Shown here: one piece after another, positions 25,970-33,874 of the stretch | Layout: every line of letters begins with the position of its first letter | Position numbering within the stretch: position 1 is the stretch's first letter | Source: Paradesertivirga mongoliensis | GTDB lineage: Bacteria > Bacteroidota > Bacteroidia > Sphingobacteriales > Sphingobacteriaceae | Assembly: GCF_024436395.1 (NCBI RefSeq) | Contig: NZ_JAFMZO010000003.1 | Coordinates: forward strand, 981,388 to 1,026,793 | Direction of reading: 5' to 3' | DNA: 45,406 bases | Program-made: the position numbers and the translations under genes | Notes under the pieces: generated by a model | Seen by the model: only the letters and a program-made list of their open reading frames with translations | What the model was told of the DNA's origin: nothing | Databases searched by the model: none

Positions 25970-27130
25970 TTGACCTACTTATTTCATGAACTGGATAAGT
26001 TATGTAGCGCCTTTAACTTTTCCACCAACTATCCGCAGGGACACGCCTGCCTGATGAAGAACTTCCGAAGTGAAACGGATAAGATCAGAACACAACTCAA
26101 AGACGTTTATTTTAAACCACACTGTCAGCATACCTTCGAAAAGTTCGTCAGCCTGCATCATACCGCTTTAGTAGAACGCCTCGATGATTTGTCATTACTG
26201 CTAAAAAACAGTAGCGAAGCACCTGGATTGTCGATGCCGACTACTTTGCACGAACATAAAGAAGCTATCCTCTCGGCTTATGCCCTGCTTAGCGACCTGC
26301 TTGAGTTCCTTCATACCTGTTTCAGTCTTTTCCTCCCAAAACACCTGCCTATTCCCAGGCAATCTCTTCAAGCCCCTGTTCAGGAAATCCGTGAGGCAAA
26401 AGAATTCGTCGAACTGGTGCTCAACACCTCCTGCGGCATTGAATTGAAACACTTAGTAATCAAACCCTTCGATAACTTCCTTTCCGGCGAAAACAACCAT
26501 ACCTGGCACCAGCTCTTTTATTGCAGAGCCCTGCATACCGAACTACAATGGCTTATTGAAAACGTTCAGCCCAATACCGAAAGCCTCATGTGGATGCTTT
26601 ACCGGCTAAACTACAACGATCCATCCTTCTATCACCTTCTAACAACTTACATCCGCCAGCTTGATGGCGATAATTACCTCGAAACCCTCTATGATACCCG
26701 GCGGAAAATAAGGCAGCTTTTAATCGTTCCAAATCTTTTTTACAGGGAAGAGCAGGCATCGATAGGTAAATTAGTGGAGAACTGGCTCAGTGAAGAGATA
26801 GCATACATTATAAAAACGGCCAAACTGCCGATGAAGGTGGAGACTGTAAGCGGCTTGCCGGAAATCGTACCTGCCGAGAAATTGCAGGCAAACATGTCCG
26901 TTGCCGAACTTGCCTGCCTGTTCAAAGTCATGTCTGATAGCGGCCTGATCAAGATCCCCAACTACAAAGAATTCTTCCAATCTGTCGTAAGCACCTACCG
27001 CACAAAGCAGTCGCCAACCATTTCTGCCGAAAGCTTCCGCACTAAGTTCTATTCATCCGAGCCGGGTATCAAGAAAACCGTAAAACAATACATTATTACA
27101 CTTATGAATCAAATAAATTTAAACCCGTAA
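25970..27130 (+). CDS. Unrecognised protein of a mobile-type three-gene module
   Basis: 386 residues, no signal or TM segment, helical, rich in Leu/His (LLSDLLEFLHTCFSLF). The C-terminal section contains MSVAELACLFKVMSDSGLIK followed by IPNYKEFFQSVVSTYRTK, a winged-helix-like pattern. The only start in frame before the conserved part is a TTG at 25970; an in-frame TAA lies four codons earlier and the next Met is residue 29. It precedes a second unrecognised protein and a DnaC-like ATPase. I have an impression of similar trios in Bacteroidota genomes but cannot name the family. Confidence 0.7.
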   Translation: MTYLFHELDKLCSAFNFSTNYPQGHACLMKNFRSETDKIRTQLKDVYFKPHCQHTFEKFVSLHHTALVERLDDLSLLLKNSSEAPGLSMPTTLHEHKEAILSAYALLSDLLEFLHTCFSLFLPKHLPIPRQSLQAPVQEIREAKEFVELVLNTSCGIELKHLVIKPFDNFLSGENNHTWHQLFYCRALHTELQWLIENVQPNTESLMWMLYRLNYNDPSFYHLLTTYIRQLDGDNYLETLYDTRRKIRQLLIVPNLFYREEQASIGKLVENWLSEEIAYIIKTAKLPMKVETVSGLPEIVPAEKLQANMSVAELACLFKVMSDSGLIKIPNYKEFFQSVVSTYRTKQSPTISAESFRTKFYSSEPGIKKTVKQYIITLMNQINLNP

Positions 27131-27226
27131 CACACTAATAATCAATGGGGTTGTTCGGGGTCCTGCAACCCCTGCAACTGGACAGGCATTGATTAAAAAC
27201 TAATCTTTGCCTCCAAACCCCTAATC

Positions 27227-27877
27227 ATGAATTACATTACTCAGCTTTCGCGCTTCTATCAAAAGGTGTATACCGACGAGCGCTTTACACCCCATCACAT
27301 TAGTTTGTATTCGGGCATATTCCAGCTTTGGAACTCTGCCCATTTTCAAAACCCTATCCAGGTAAGCCGGCATGACCTGATGATACTTTCAAAAATCGGC
27401 TCGGTCAACACCTACATCCGCTGCATGCACCAGCTCGATCAGTGGCAGTACATCCAGTATTTCCCCAGCCGCAGCATCACCATCGGCAGCCGTATCCGTA
27501 TTATCATTTTTGATAACAGTACTGATAACACACCTGAAACACCACTGCGACATTTGAATAAACAGAATAAAAACAATACAAACATACCAACTATAGACCA
27601 GGTCAATGTTTACTTTGAAAGCGAGAACTTCCCTGCAGAACAGGCTCTTCTCTTCTTCAACCACAACACCGCCAAAGGCTGGATGATCGGCAGCAGCCAA
27701 ATCCGCAACTGGCAGGCCGCAGCCATCAACTGGGTCGCTAAACAGACTAAGTTCGAGCGCGGCGATAGCACCACAGCAAAAGCCCGCCATAGAACACCCT
27801 CCCGCCTGTCAGACCGACAGGCAAAACCCAACTACCTTTCTGTAAACACCACAAAAAACTACCATGAGCCTCTCTGA
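27227..27877 (+). CDS. Putative DNA-binding/replication-type protein
   Basis: 216 residues. The N-terminal ~100 residues look like a winged helix (FTPHHISLYSGIFQLWNSAH, QVSRHDLMILSKIGSVNTY). The C-terminal part has VNVYFESENFPAEQALLFFN and AKGWMIGSSQIRNWQAAAIN, a DnaD/DnaT-like tail motif (GW-x-x-x-x-x-x-x-NWQAA-x-x-W). Its stop overlaps the start of the ATPase by 14 nt. It probably works with that ATPase as a primosome-like loader in a mobile or phage-derived element; inference. Confidence 0.68.
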   Translation: MNYITQLSRFYQKVYTDERFTPHHISLYSGIFQLWNSAHFQNPIQVSRHDLMILSKIGSVNTYIRCMHQLDQWQYIQYFPSRSITIGSRIRIIIFDNSTDNTPETPLRHLNKQNKNNTNIPTIDQVNVYFESENFPAEQALLFFNHNTAKGWMIGSSQIRNWQAAAINWVAKQTKFERGDSTTAKARHRTPSRLSDRQAKPNYLSVNTTKNYHEPL

Positions 27878-28490
27878 AAAATCACCCGTAGTAATCGACC
27901 TCGAAAACATCTTCCAATGGCTCGAAGAAAAGGGCCGCGCCAATTACGGCAAGAACTTTAAAATTCATCCACAGGATTACGAACTCATCTTTAAACTCAT
28001 GGTATACCTCTACCGCGACGAGTACCATGCCAACAAATACGACATCGACCTCCGCAAGGGCCTGCTTCTAACAGGCCCAGTAGGCTGCGGCAAAACTACG
28101 CTCATGAGCCTTATCCGTCAACTCGACCTCCCCTCCTACAACTACGAACTCGTGTCCGCCCGCGAAATCTGCCTCCGCTTTATGGAAAGCGGCCACGCCG
28201 CAATTAAATACTATTCCTCCTTTTCCGCAAAGGCCCCGCAAGTCTTCTGCTTCGACGACATCGGCACAGAAACCGCCATGAAATATTTCGGCAACGAAAC
28301 CAACGTCATGGGCGAGATCATGCTCCTCCGCTATGACCTCTTCATCCATCATGCCATCCCAACCCACATCACCACCAACCTCTCCGCCTCCGAACTCGAA
28401 AAACTCTACGGCAACCGCGTCCGCTCGCGCATGCGCGAAATGTTTAACCTCTTCGCTTTCGGTTCAGAGGCTGCTGATAAAAGAGCTTAA
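27864..28490 (+). CDS. DnaC/IstB-like AAA+ ATPase
   Basis: 208 residues. Walker A at GLLLTGPVGCGKTTLMSLI (residues ~67-85), Walker B at VFCFDDIGTE (~128-137), sensor-like THITTNLSASELEKLYGNRV with an Arg finger (SRMREMFN). This arrangement (FDDIGTE, TNLS, GNRxxSRxxE) fits the DnaC helicase-loader/IstB group. Overlaps the preceding gene by 14 nt. Base composition is visibly more GC-rich and C-ending than the neighbours from 31 to 38 kb. Confidence 0.82.
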   Translation: MSLSEKSPVVIDLENIFQWLEEKGRANYGKNFKIHPQDYELIFKLMVYLYRDEYHANKYDIDLRKGLLLTGPVGCGKTTLMSLIRQLDLPSYNYELVSAREICLRFMESGHAAIKYYSSFSAKAPQVFCFDDIGTETAMKYFGNETNVMGEIMLLRYDLFIHHAIPTHITTNLSASELEKLYGNRVRSRMREMFNLFAFGSEAADKRA

Positions 28491-28614
28491 CTTTGGTGAA
28501 AAGAGTTATGGCTTTAGTAAGCGCTCTACCTACGCAAAATGCAAAACGACCGCAGGGCCCATGAAACGTAACAGAACGTTATCACTCAATTGACCGAAGA
28601 GCGAGCGGTGGGCT

Positions 28615-28690
28615 GAACAGAAATGCGGCTGAGCTTATTTCTGTTCTTGAACTTTTGGTACTTTTCTTTCAAGAGAAAAGGACTAGGCCA
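28615..28690. repeat. Two stem-loops with GGACTAGGCC motif after the ATPase gene
   Basis: First hairpin: GAACAGAAAT (28615-28624), 12-nt loop, ATTTCTGTTC (28637-28646). Second: GTACTTTTCT (28658-28667), TTCAAG loop, AGAAAAGGAC (28674-28683), running into GGACTAGGCC. The second has a counterpart at 42999-43027 with the same AAAAGGACTAGGCC ending. Probably a dispersed intergenic element that may double as a terminator. The remaining 28491-28799 sequence has no gene I can support. Confidence 0.5.
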
Positions 28691-28799
28691 CCGCCCGGCT
28701 ATGAGGGCGAAGACAGAACCTCCAGGCATGGACCTGAGTCTTCAAGGGCAGAACCTTCGGAATGAAGGTGGGTGGCGCGAAACACATTGGACTTAACTT

Positions 28800-29150
28800 T
28801 CACACCTCCCCCCACTCCCTATACCATTCCTCAAAAAACAACTTCAACACTTCCCTCCTCTCCTCCTCACTGCATTCGATCGAAGCCTTCAACAAACGCT
28901 CATACCGTGCAACCTTTCTATCTAAGAATTCTTGTTGCCCTTCCGAGTACTTCTCAACTTCATCCGAATACATCACCACATATTCAAGAAAATAATCAGT
29001 AGCCAACACCGATTGCTTATCCATCTCCAGATATTCTGAAGGAATAAAAACATGATTTAGCATGTGTTGCAGAAACCGTTTCGGGTGAACACCATATTTA
29101 AGGCAGGCAATTTGAAACTGAATTGGAAGGGTTAGATGTATAGTAGACAT
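28800..29150 (-). CDS. Hypothetical protein divergent from XRE regulator
   Basis: 116 residues, no signal. MSTIHLTLPIQFQIACLKYG then HPKRFLQHMLNHVFIPSEYL, a helix-turn-helix-like start, followed by a charged helical region and FFEEWYREWGEV at the end. Family not recognised. It is transcribed away from an XRE regulator across a palindromic site, so the two are probably co-regulated. Confidence 0.65.
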   Translation of the reverse strand: MSTIHLTLPIQFQIACLKYGVHPKRFLQHMLNHVFIPSEYLEMDKQSVLATDYFLEYVVMYSDEVEKYSEGQQEFLDRKVARYERLLKASIECSEEERREVLKLFFEEWYREWGEV

Positions 29151-29183
29151 AGTATAATCAATAATTCCAAAGCTAACAAATAA

Positions 29184-29195
29184 GACATATATGTC
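29184..29195. promoter_or_regulatory. Palindromic operator between divergent genes
   Basis: GACATATATGTC is a perfect 12-bp palindrome, centred in the 81-bp intergenic region between the hypothetical gene (minus) and the XRE gene (plus). The size and symmetry suit a small XRE-type dimer, so autoregulation is likely. Confidence 0.55.
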
Positions 29196-29231
29196 CTAAT
29201 TTATTAAGAATGCAATTACGTATTTGCTCTT

Positions 29232-29459
29232 GTGAAAAAACACTACAGGGACCATGAAGTAATTGACAAAGTAAGAGCCCGCATCCTGCAAATCAGGAAG
29301 GAGAAAGGCATTACCCAGGAAGACCTTGTACAACGGACAGGTTTCGAATTAAAGCAAATTGGTCGGATAGAACGTGGTGAGGTGAATCCTACGCTGAGTA
29401 GTATAGCGGCTATTGCTAGAGGTTTGGAAGTAGATTTGAAGCAGTTGTTTGAATTTTAA
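29232..29459 (+). CDS. XRE-family transcriptional regulator
   Basis: 75 residues from a GTG start. A single HTH_3 domain fills the protein: VRARILQIRKEKGITQEDLV (helices 1-2), TGFELKQIGRIERGEVNPTL (recognition helix and turn), then IARGLEVDLKQLFEF. Cro/CI type with no effector domain. Divergent from the gene at 28800-29150 around a 12-bp palindrome. Confidence 0.88.
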   Translation: MKKHYRDHEVIDKVRARILQIRKEKGITQEDLVQRTGFELKQIGRIERGEVNPTLSSIAAIARGLEVDLKQLFEF

Positions 29460-29486
29460 GGATCAGAATACTGTTCTGAACGAAAC

Positions 29487-29523
29487 CTCTAATGGTCCTC
29501 GTTTTTAACGAGGACCATTAGAG
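29487..29523. terminator. 17-bp perfect hairpin between convergent genes
   Basis: Arms 29487-29503 and 29507-29523 are perfectly complementary (outer part CTCTAATGG, inner CCTCGTT) with a TTT loop. It lies between the ends of the XRE gene and the CMD gene, so it may terminate both. No long T-run follows, hence some doubt about mechanism. Confidence 0.6.
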
Positions 29524-29592
29524 TGATCAAGGGTGATGGCACCACACTATTTCATTGCCCTTCTCTCTTTTTCAAGTGCATAGATTAATCAA

Positions 29593-30048
29593 CTAATGAC
29601 TTCCCACTTTATACTTGCCAGGTATCGAGCCAAATGATCTCTTTAACCGGTTCCATGAATTAATCTGAATTACCGCGAGCGTGAGAAGCGCAATTTCCTG
29701 CTGGCTAAAATATTTCCTCAGCTTGTCATGAATATCGGCCGAATCTTCCTCAGGCCGCATTTGGGTTAGCCTCTCCGCAAATTCCAGCACTGCTCTTTCT
29801 TGCGGACTGTAATAAGGAGTTTCGCGCCAGGCAGACACCGAGATCAGGCGTATGGGATCTTCGCCTGCATGCACTGCTTCTTTAAAATGCATGTCGAGGC
29901 AGTAGGCGCAATCATTAATCTGCGAGACACGGGTGCGCATCAGTTCAAGCATACGATGATCGAGTCCACTCCTATCGATATAATCCTGAACTTGTTTCAA
30001 TGCCGGGTAAAGGCCCTCCGGCCATTCGCTGTAAGTTATTCTTTCCAT
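29593..30048 (-). CDS. Carboxymuconolactone decarboxylase (AhpD-like) family protein
   Basis: 151 residues from the ATG at 30048. It has the AhpD-type motif NDCAYCLDMHFKEA (CxxC followed by H), preceded by LMRTRVSQI, with the helical C-terminal part ending INSWNRLKRSFG. Such proteins are small thiol peroxidase-like enzymes and the commonest partner of ECF41 sigma factors. A longer frame could begin at 30072, but the ECF41-type promoter at 30068-30094 places the transcript start downstream of that codon, so MERITYSEWP is the likely start. Confidence 0.85.
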   Translation of the reverse strand: MERITYSEWPEGLYPALKQVQDYIDRSGLDHRMLELMRTRVSQINDCAYCLDMHFKEAVHAGEDPIRLISVSAWRETPYYSPQERAVLEFAERLTQMRPEEDSADIHDKLRKYFSQQEIALLTLAVIQINSWNRLKRSFGSIPGKYKVGSH

Positions 30049-30067
30049 TTTGATGTTTTTTCGTAAT

Positions 30068-30094
30068 GACAAGCGAACGCCCTTTGACGTGACA
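30068..30094 (-). promoter_or_regulatory. ECF41-type promoter of the CMD gene
   Basis: On the minus strand TGTCAC (30094-30089), 17 nt, then TGTC (30071-30068). This follows the published ECF41 pattern TGTCACA-N16-CGTC with a C-to-T change in the -10. Located between the sigma-factor gene end and the CMD gene. Confidence 0.65.
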
Positions 30095-30104
30095 TCTTCA
30101 ACAA

Positions 30105-30965
30105 TTACTGCAGTGCTATTAACTTTTCGGGGTTGCGAATGATGTGCACATACTTTAACAAACCGTTCTCAAATGTAAAGACATGGCAACCTGTAAGCAC
30201 TCCTTCATCGAAATAGAATAGCGCAGGTTGATGATTGACCTCACCCGGATAGATGGGTTTATTTATATAAAATTTAGTATTTATACCATACAGGTAGGAA
30301 AGAGCCGCCTTACCTGTAACGGGGTTTAGAGCCGCCCTGGCTTTTCCTCCGCCATCAGAAATAACGATAATATCTTCCCGAAGTAACTCGCTCAACCGCT
30401 CAATTTCTGCACGTTGAATAGCCTGCAGATAACTATTCAATTTCTCCGTGGCAAATGTTTGGTTTATCTGGCTACCGGTGTCCTGAAGCTGCCGTTTTGC
30501 CCGGCGAAGCAATTGCCTGGAGTTTTCCTCCGTAACTCCAATTATCTCTCCGATTTCAGCATGATCATAATCAAAAGCCTCTTTGAGGATAAAAACCGCT
30601 CTTTGCCTGGCATTGAGCTTTTCAAGCAGCACCATTAAAGAATAGGATAGCACTTCTTTCCTTCTCAACGTTTCATCTGCATGATCTGTAGAAACGGGTT
30701 CCGGTAGCCATTCTCCCGGATAAGACCTGCGCATTTTCTTTTGACGGTTCTTCTGGTTGATCGAAAGATTGATCACCGTACGTGTGAGATAGGCCCGCAT
30801 GTTCTCGATATGGCTAATGTCTCTGGTAATCACCTGCAGATAGGCATCCTGCACTACATCTTTTGCCTCCTGATAAGAGCCCAGAATGTTGTAAGCGTAT
30901 GAGATGAGCACGGGCCGATGGGCCTCTATATGAGTTAAGCTTTGCGTGTGTAGGCTTGAAATCAT
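30105..30965 (-). CDS. sigJ: ECF41-type RNA polymerase sigma factor (SigJ-like) with SnoaL-like C-terminus
   Basis: 286 residues from the ATG at 30965. Region 2 is near residues 5-75 (LISYAYNILGSYQEAKDVVQ, DAYLQVI). Region 4 is near 108-160 (LNARQRAVFILKEAFDYDHA, EIGEIIGVTEENSRQLLRRA). The C-terminal SnoaL-like domain is ~170-286 with the ECF41 hallmark DGGGKARAALNPV. This group is regulated through its own C-terminal extension rather than an anti-sigma factor. The longer frame from 30995 is rejected because the ECF41 promoter at 30991-31017 puts transcription start after that codon. The CMD partner gene follows. Confidence 0.88.
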   Translation of the reverse strand: MISSLHTQSLTHIEAHRPVLISYAYNILGSYQEAKDVVQDAYLQVITRDISHIENMRAYLTRTVINLSINQKNRQKKMRRSYPGEWLPEPVSTDHADETLRRKEVLSYSLMVLLEKLNARQRAVFILKEAFDYDHAEIGEIIGVTEENSRQLLRRAKRQLQDTGSQINQTFATEKLNSYLQAIQRAEIERLSELLREDIIVISDGGGKARAALNPVTGKAALSYLYGINTKFYINKPIYPGEVNHQPALFYFDEGVLTGCHVFTFENGLLKYVHIIRNPEKLIALQ

Positions 30966-30990
30966 TTCCTCTGTCTTAAAAAACCTAACA

Positions 30991-31017
30991 GACAAATAAG
31001 GTAGGGATTATGTGACA
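30991..31017 (-). promoter_or_regulatory. ECF41-type autoregulated promoter of the sigma gene
   Basis: On the minus strand an exact TGTCACA (31017-31011), 16 nt, then TGTC (30994-30991), which is the ECF41 -35/-10 spacing. It implies autoregulation and a short leader before the ATG at 30965. Confidence 0.72.
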
Positions 31018-31343
31018 AAAATGAAAATTAGTAAGGAACCCCTGACCGGGATGGGTTACTCCGCTTTACCATTAATCTGATAATCAAAATGGATGACCTC
31101 TTCCGGCCGCCCTCCTGTTGATTGGTAGAATTTAATAGCATAGTCACTGCTACATCTGCTTGCACCATTACTCCTTCTGCACTGATACTCTTGCAATAAT
31201 CATTATTATTTGAAATAAGGCTCTTACGATTCATTTCTATTGTGGTTGGGAAGTGGAAATACTTCGGATGGTGCAGTAGCCCCAAAAGTCAGAAACATTT
31301 TCTTTTACGTAAAAAGAATAATAACTTTAAAAAAACAGCAGGA
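31018..31343. other. Gap before the defence-like region
   Basis: No gene I trust. A minus frame of 85 codons (31028-31285) has low-complexity sequence (SNNNDYCKS, RLMVKRSNPSRSG) and no recognisable pattern. The plus side at 31300-31343 contains AT-rich sequence that could carry the promoter of the following pair. Confidence 0.35.
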
Positions 31344-32117
31344 ATGTCGATGCAGTATTTTGATAACAGGTTTGTGGGTGGGGATAAAAATCCTCCTTTC
31401 TTACCATTTTTTCATTGCTGTGACGCTTTCTACCTGCAAAATATTATTAAGGATAGGCATCTAAAGCCGAGACCTTGTAAAGTATTCAACAACGAAGAAT
31501 TATTGTATCTTTTCTACGGAAGACCAGCTTATAAATCTTCCGAGGTGCAAAATTCTAAAATGGCTAGTTTCATGCCCACTTGCTTTATATTAAAACCTGG
31601 AGCAGTTGCGGAAATCAGACGAATACTACCGTTCGACTCCGGGGGCTTCTCATTATACAAAGAATGCATGCACCCGGGAATGACGTTAGAAAGCTTCTTA
31701 ATGACCCCGAGTTTAGAATCGATATCTAAAACGATCGGATACTTTTATAAAGGAAATCAGGAGTACTTACTTGCTAAACCTAATGAAAGTATTGTGTATG
31801 ATCCACTAGAATTTCAAGTAGAATCATATCACACACTCATTTCTGGAAAGTTCCTCACAAACGCAGACGATAGAAAAGCGAGTATTGAGGTGCAGGTTAA
31901 TCAACCAATACCATTAACGAAAGACAGTCTGGATGCTGTAATATTGCCGTCCTATCTAATGTCCTCCCAAACAGTACAGGATTTTTTTATCAATGAACTA
32001 GATACAACAGTTATTACTATTGAAAATTTCGGGGTCGCATCATCGCGCTATTATATTCATCTGTTAGAGAAAGTTCAAGAATTTTTAACGAAAAAATATT
32101 TACTCAATGTTAACTGA
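31344..32117 (+). CDS. YLFYGRPAY-motif protein, possible effector (ADP-ribosyltransferase-like?)
   Basis: 257 residues from the ATG at 31344, chosen because MSMQYFDNRFVGG is where protein-like sequence begins; a longer frame from 31242 adds low-complexity basic residues. It has FFHCCDAFYLQNIIKDRHLK then PCKVFNNEELLYLFYGRPAY and KMASFMPTCFILKPG. The second half has FQVESYHTLISG, NADDRKASIEVQV and AVILPSYLM. The H...I-x-x-x-x-LKP...LYLFYGRPAY order recalls the first strands of ART/DarT-type folds, but no catalytic set can be shown. Its stop overlaps the next start by 11 nt, so it is cotranslated with the DnaA-like ATPase. Confidence 0.65.
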   Translation: MSMQYFDNRFVGGDKNPPFLPFFHCCDAFYLQNIIKDRHLKPRPCKVFNNEELLYLFYGRPAYKSSEVQNSKMASFMPTCFILKPGAVAEIRRILPFDSGGFSLYKECMHPGMTLESFLMTPSLESISKTIGYFYKGNQEYLLAKPNESIVYDPLEFQVESYHTLISGKFLTNADDRKASIEVQVNQPIPLTKDSLDAVILPSYLMSSQTVQDFFINELDTTVITIENFGVASSRYYIHLLEKVQEFLTKKYLLNVN

Positions 32118-33858
32118 AGAGACATATCAACTTTGCGGTTACATTGATTATGTTCCGCAAGAACAAGGATTTATTACACCTGTATTTTCGATGGGATATG
32201 CCTATTTTTTGCAAACTACATCTGATGATAATACTATTAGTCATTTCGAAGTCTTACCTGATATCTCCATAACCGACTTGACGGTTAATTCACAACCGAT
32301 ATATCGAAAAGAGGGAGATAGTTGCATTTTCGGGTTTAAAGACAGCGAAACTGTATATTATGACGAAGGTCAGAACCTTGCAAATTATCTGCGAAATGTC
32401 GAGTTTGATAAATTTAAAAACGAATATTTGATTAAAAATATCAAATCATTCATCCATCATTATTCAACGGAAAAAATTGAGCGGAAGAATTTAGATTTAA
32501 ATGATTGCTGGAGTCTGTGCAACTCTGTTGTTAAAGCGCAATTTAGTTTTGAGTTTTGTCGGCAATTTCAGGAGTTTGTCATCCCTATCAAGTTTGAAAG
32601 TAACATCTTGACCCTTTCGTTTTCGAACCGTAGCTTCAAGACTTTGTTTGACAACTCTTTGAAATCTGATTTAGTTACTGCGATTCAATCAGTTTATGAG
32701 GTTGATATACATATCGAAAGTATAGAAAGTCCGAACGATTTAATAAACTGGAGAATTGGAGAGATCAATGAACCTGGCTTTAGTCAAGGATCATTTGTTA
32801 TTCATACACATATTCAGCCAAGACATACTTACGACTTTGAAAGCTTTTTCATTGGCGAAAATAATTCAAATGCATATGAGACAAGTATAAAGATAGCATC
32901 TTCTGGAGTTTATATGGATCCGGCGGGATTAATAATTTATGGTGACAGAGGTTCAGGTAAAACACATTTACTTAGAGCTATTGCAAATTACTTAAATCGT
33001 CATAACTGGGATAATATTCCAATATTCACCATGGATAGAAGAACTCCCCAAGTTAGTGGCATACCGTTGAGAAACATTAGCGAATTCGAAATAATTATAA
33101 ATGAAGCCAAAATGATTCTTATCGATGATGCACACTTGTTTGATGAAGGAATTCCTTTCCAAGGTAAGTATTGGGATCTGATAAAATCGCAAAGTAGAAA
33201 CGGCAAAAAGGTTATATGTACTTACAATATTAGTTATGCTCACGAAGAATTGAATCACAGTTTTTCTAGTTTCATCGAAGATTTTGAGAAGGTAAGCTTG
33301 AATCGTCCTGACTTCAGAGATAAAATTAATTTAATCAAATATAAATCTCGGTTTAAAAATCTTTGGATAGACGATGGTAATATATCTAGTCTTGCGCAAA
33401 TACTACCCGACAACGTTGCTGGTATTGAACGTGGCTTGACTTGGGTGTATTTAGATTGCTTGGCATCAGAAAGAAACCTAATAGATTGCAAATACTCTTT
33501 TTGGGGGAATGATAGGGGTACATTAAAACACCATAGGAGAGACATAGTGTCAAGATTACCTTTATTAAAGGACTTGGTCTCGAAGTTTATAGACCTTCAA
33601 ACTTTTCATTCGAGATATACTGATATTGTCTATAACGAGAAAGTTCGTGCAGTTAATGATTTAACTATATTCTTGATTGAACTATACTACTACGACATGA
33701 CAATGGATGACGCTTTAAATAAACACATGAAAGTTTCAAAGGATTACTCTTTTCATTATTTTCAACATCTCTTATATAGCAATTTGGGATTTAAGAACTC
33801 CATAGTTAGTATACACAAAGAGTATTTGAGAAATTTAGAGACTAAGGAGAATAATTGA
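32107..33858 (+). CDS. DnaA-family AAA+ ATPase with N-terminal extension
   Basis: 583 residues. The first ~130 residues are unrecognised. Residues 134-207 resemble DnaA domain I (W135, FVIPIKFESNILTLSFSNRS, then AIQSVYEVDIHIES). The AAA+ domain begins with YDFESFFIGENNSNAYE (242-258). Walker A is GDRGSGKTH at 279-287 with K285, Walker B is ILIDDAHLF at 337-345, sensor I is VICTYNIS (369-376), and DNVAGIERGL (435-444) mirrors DnaA NVRELEGAL. The tail 484-575 resembles domain IV (VRAVNDLTIFLIELYY, then KDYSFHYF where DnaA has RDHSTV). It is not beside an origin or dnaN, and is paired with an unknown effector-like protein. DNA binding by the tail is inferred. Confidence 0.75.
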   Translation: MLTEETYQLCGYIDYVPQEQGFITPVFSMGYAYFLQTTSDDNTISHFEVLPDISITDLTVNSQPIYRKEGDSCIFGFKDSETVYYDEGQNLANYLRNVEFDKFKNEYLIKNIKSFIHHYSTEKIERKNLDLNDCWSLCNSVVKAQFSFEFCRQFQEFVIPIKFESNILTLSFSNRSFKTLFDNSLKSDLVTAIQSVYEVDIHIESIESPNDLINWRIGEINEPGFSQGSFVIHTHIQPRHTYDFESFFIGENNSNAYETSIKIASSGVYMDPAGLIIYGDRGSGKTHLLRAIANYLNRHNWDNIPIFTMDRRTPQVSGIPLRNISEFEIIINEAKMILIDDAHLFDEGIPFQGKYWDLIKSQSRNGKKVICTYNISYAHEELNHSFSSFIEDFEKVSLNRPDFRDKINLIKYKSRFKNLWIDDGNISSLAQILPDNVAGIERGLTWVYLDCLASERNLIDCKYSFWGNDRGTLKHHRRDIVSRLPLLKDLVSKFIDLQTFHSRYTDIVYNEKVRAVNDLTIFLIELYYYDMTMDDALNKHMKVSKDYSFHYFQHLLYSNLGFKNSIVSIHKEYLRNLETKENN

Positions 33859-33874
33859 AGGGACACTGAAACAA

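Noticed and set aside
30072..30995. Longer starts for the CMD and sigma-factor genes (30072 and 30995)
   Set aside because: Both codons lie within or upstream of the ECF41 promoter elements, so they would not be in the transcript.
31028..31285. 85-codon minus frame before the defence-like pair
   Set aside because: Low-complexity sequence; overlaps a likely promoter region; no motif.
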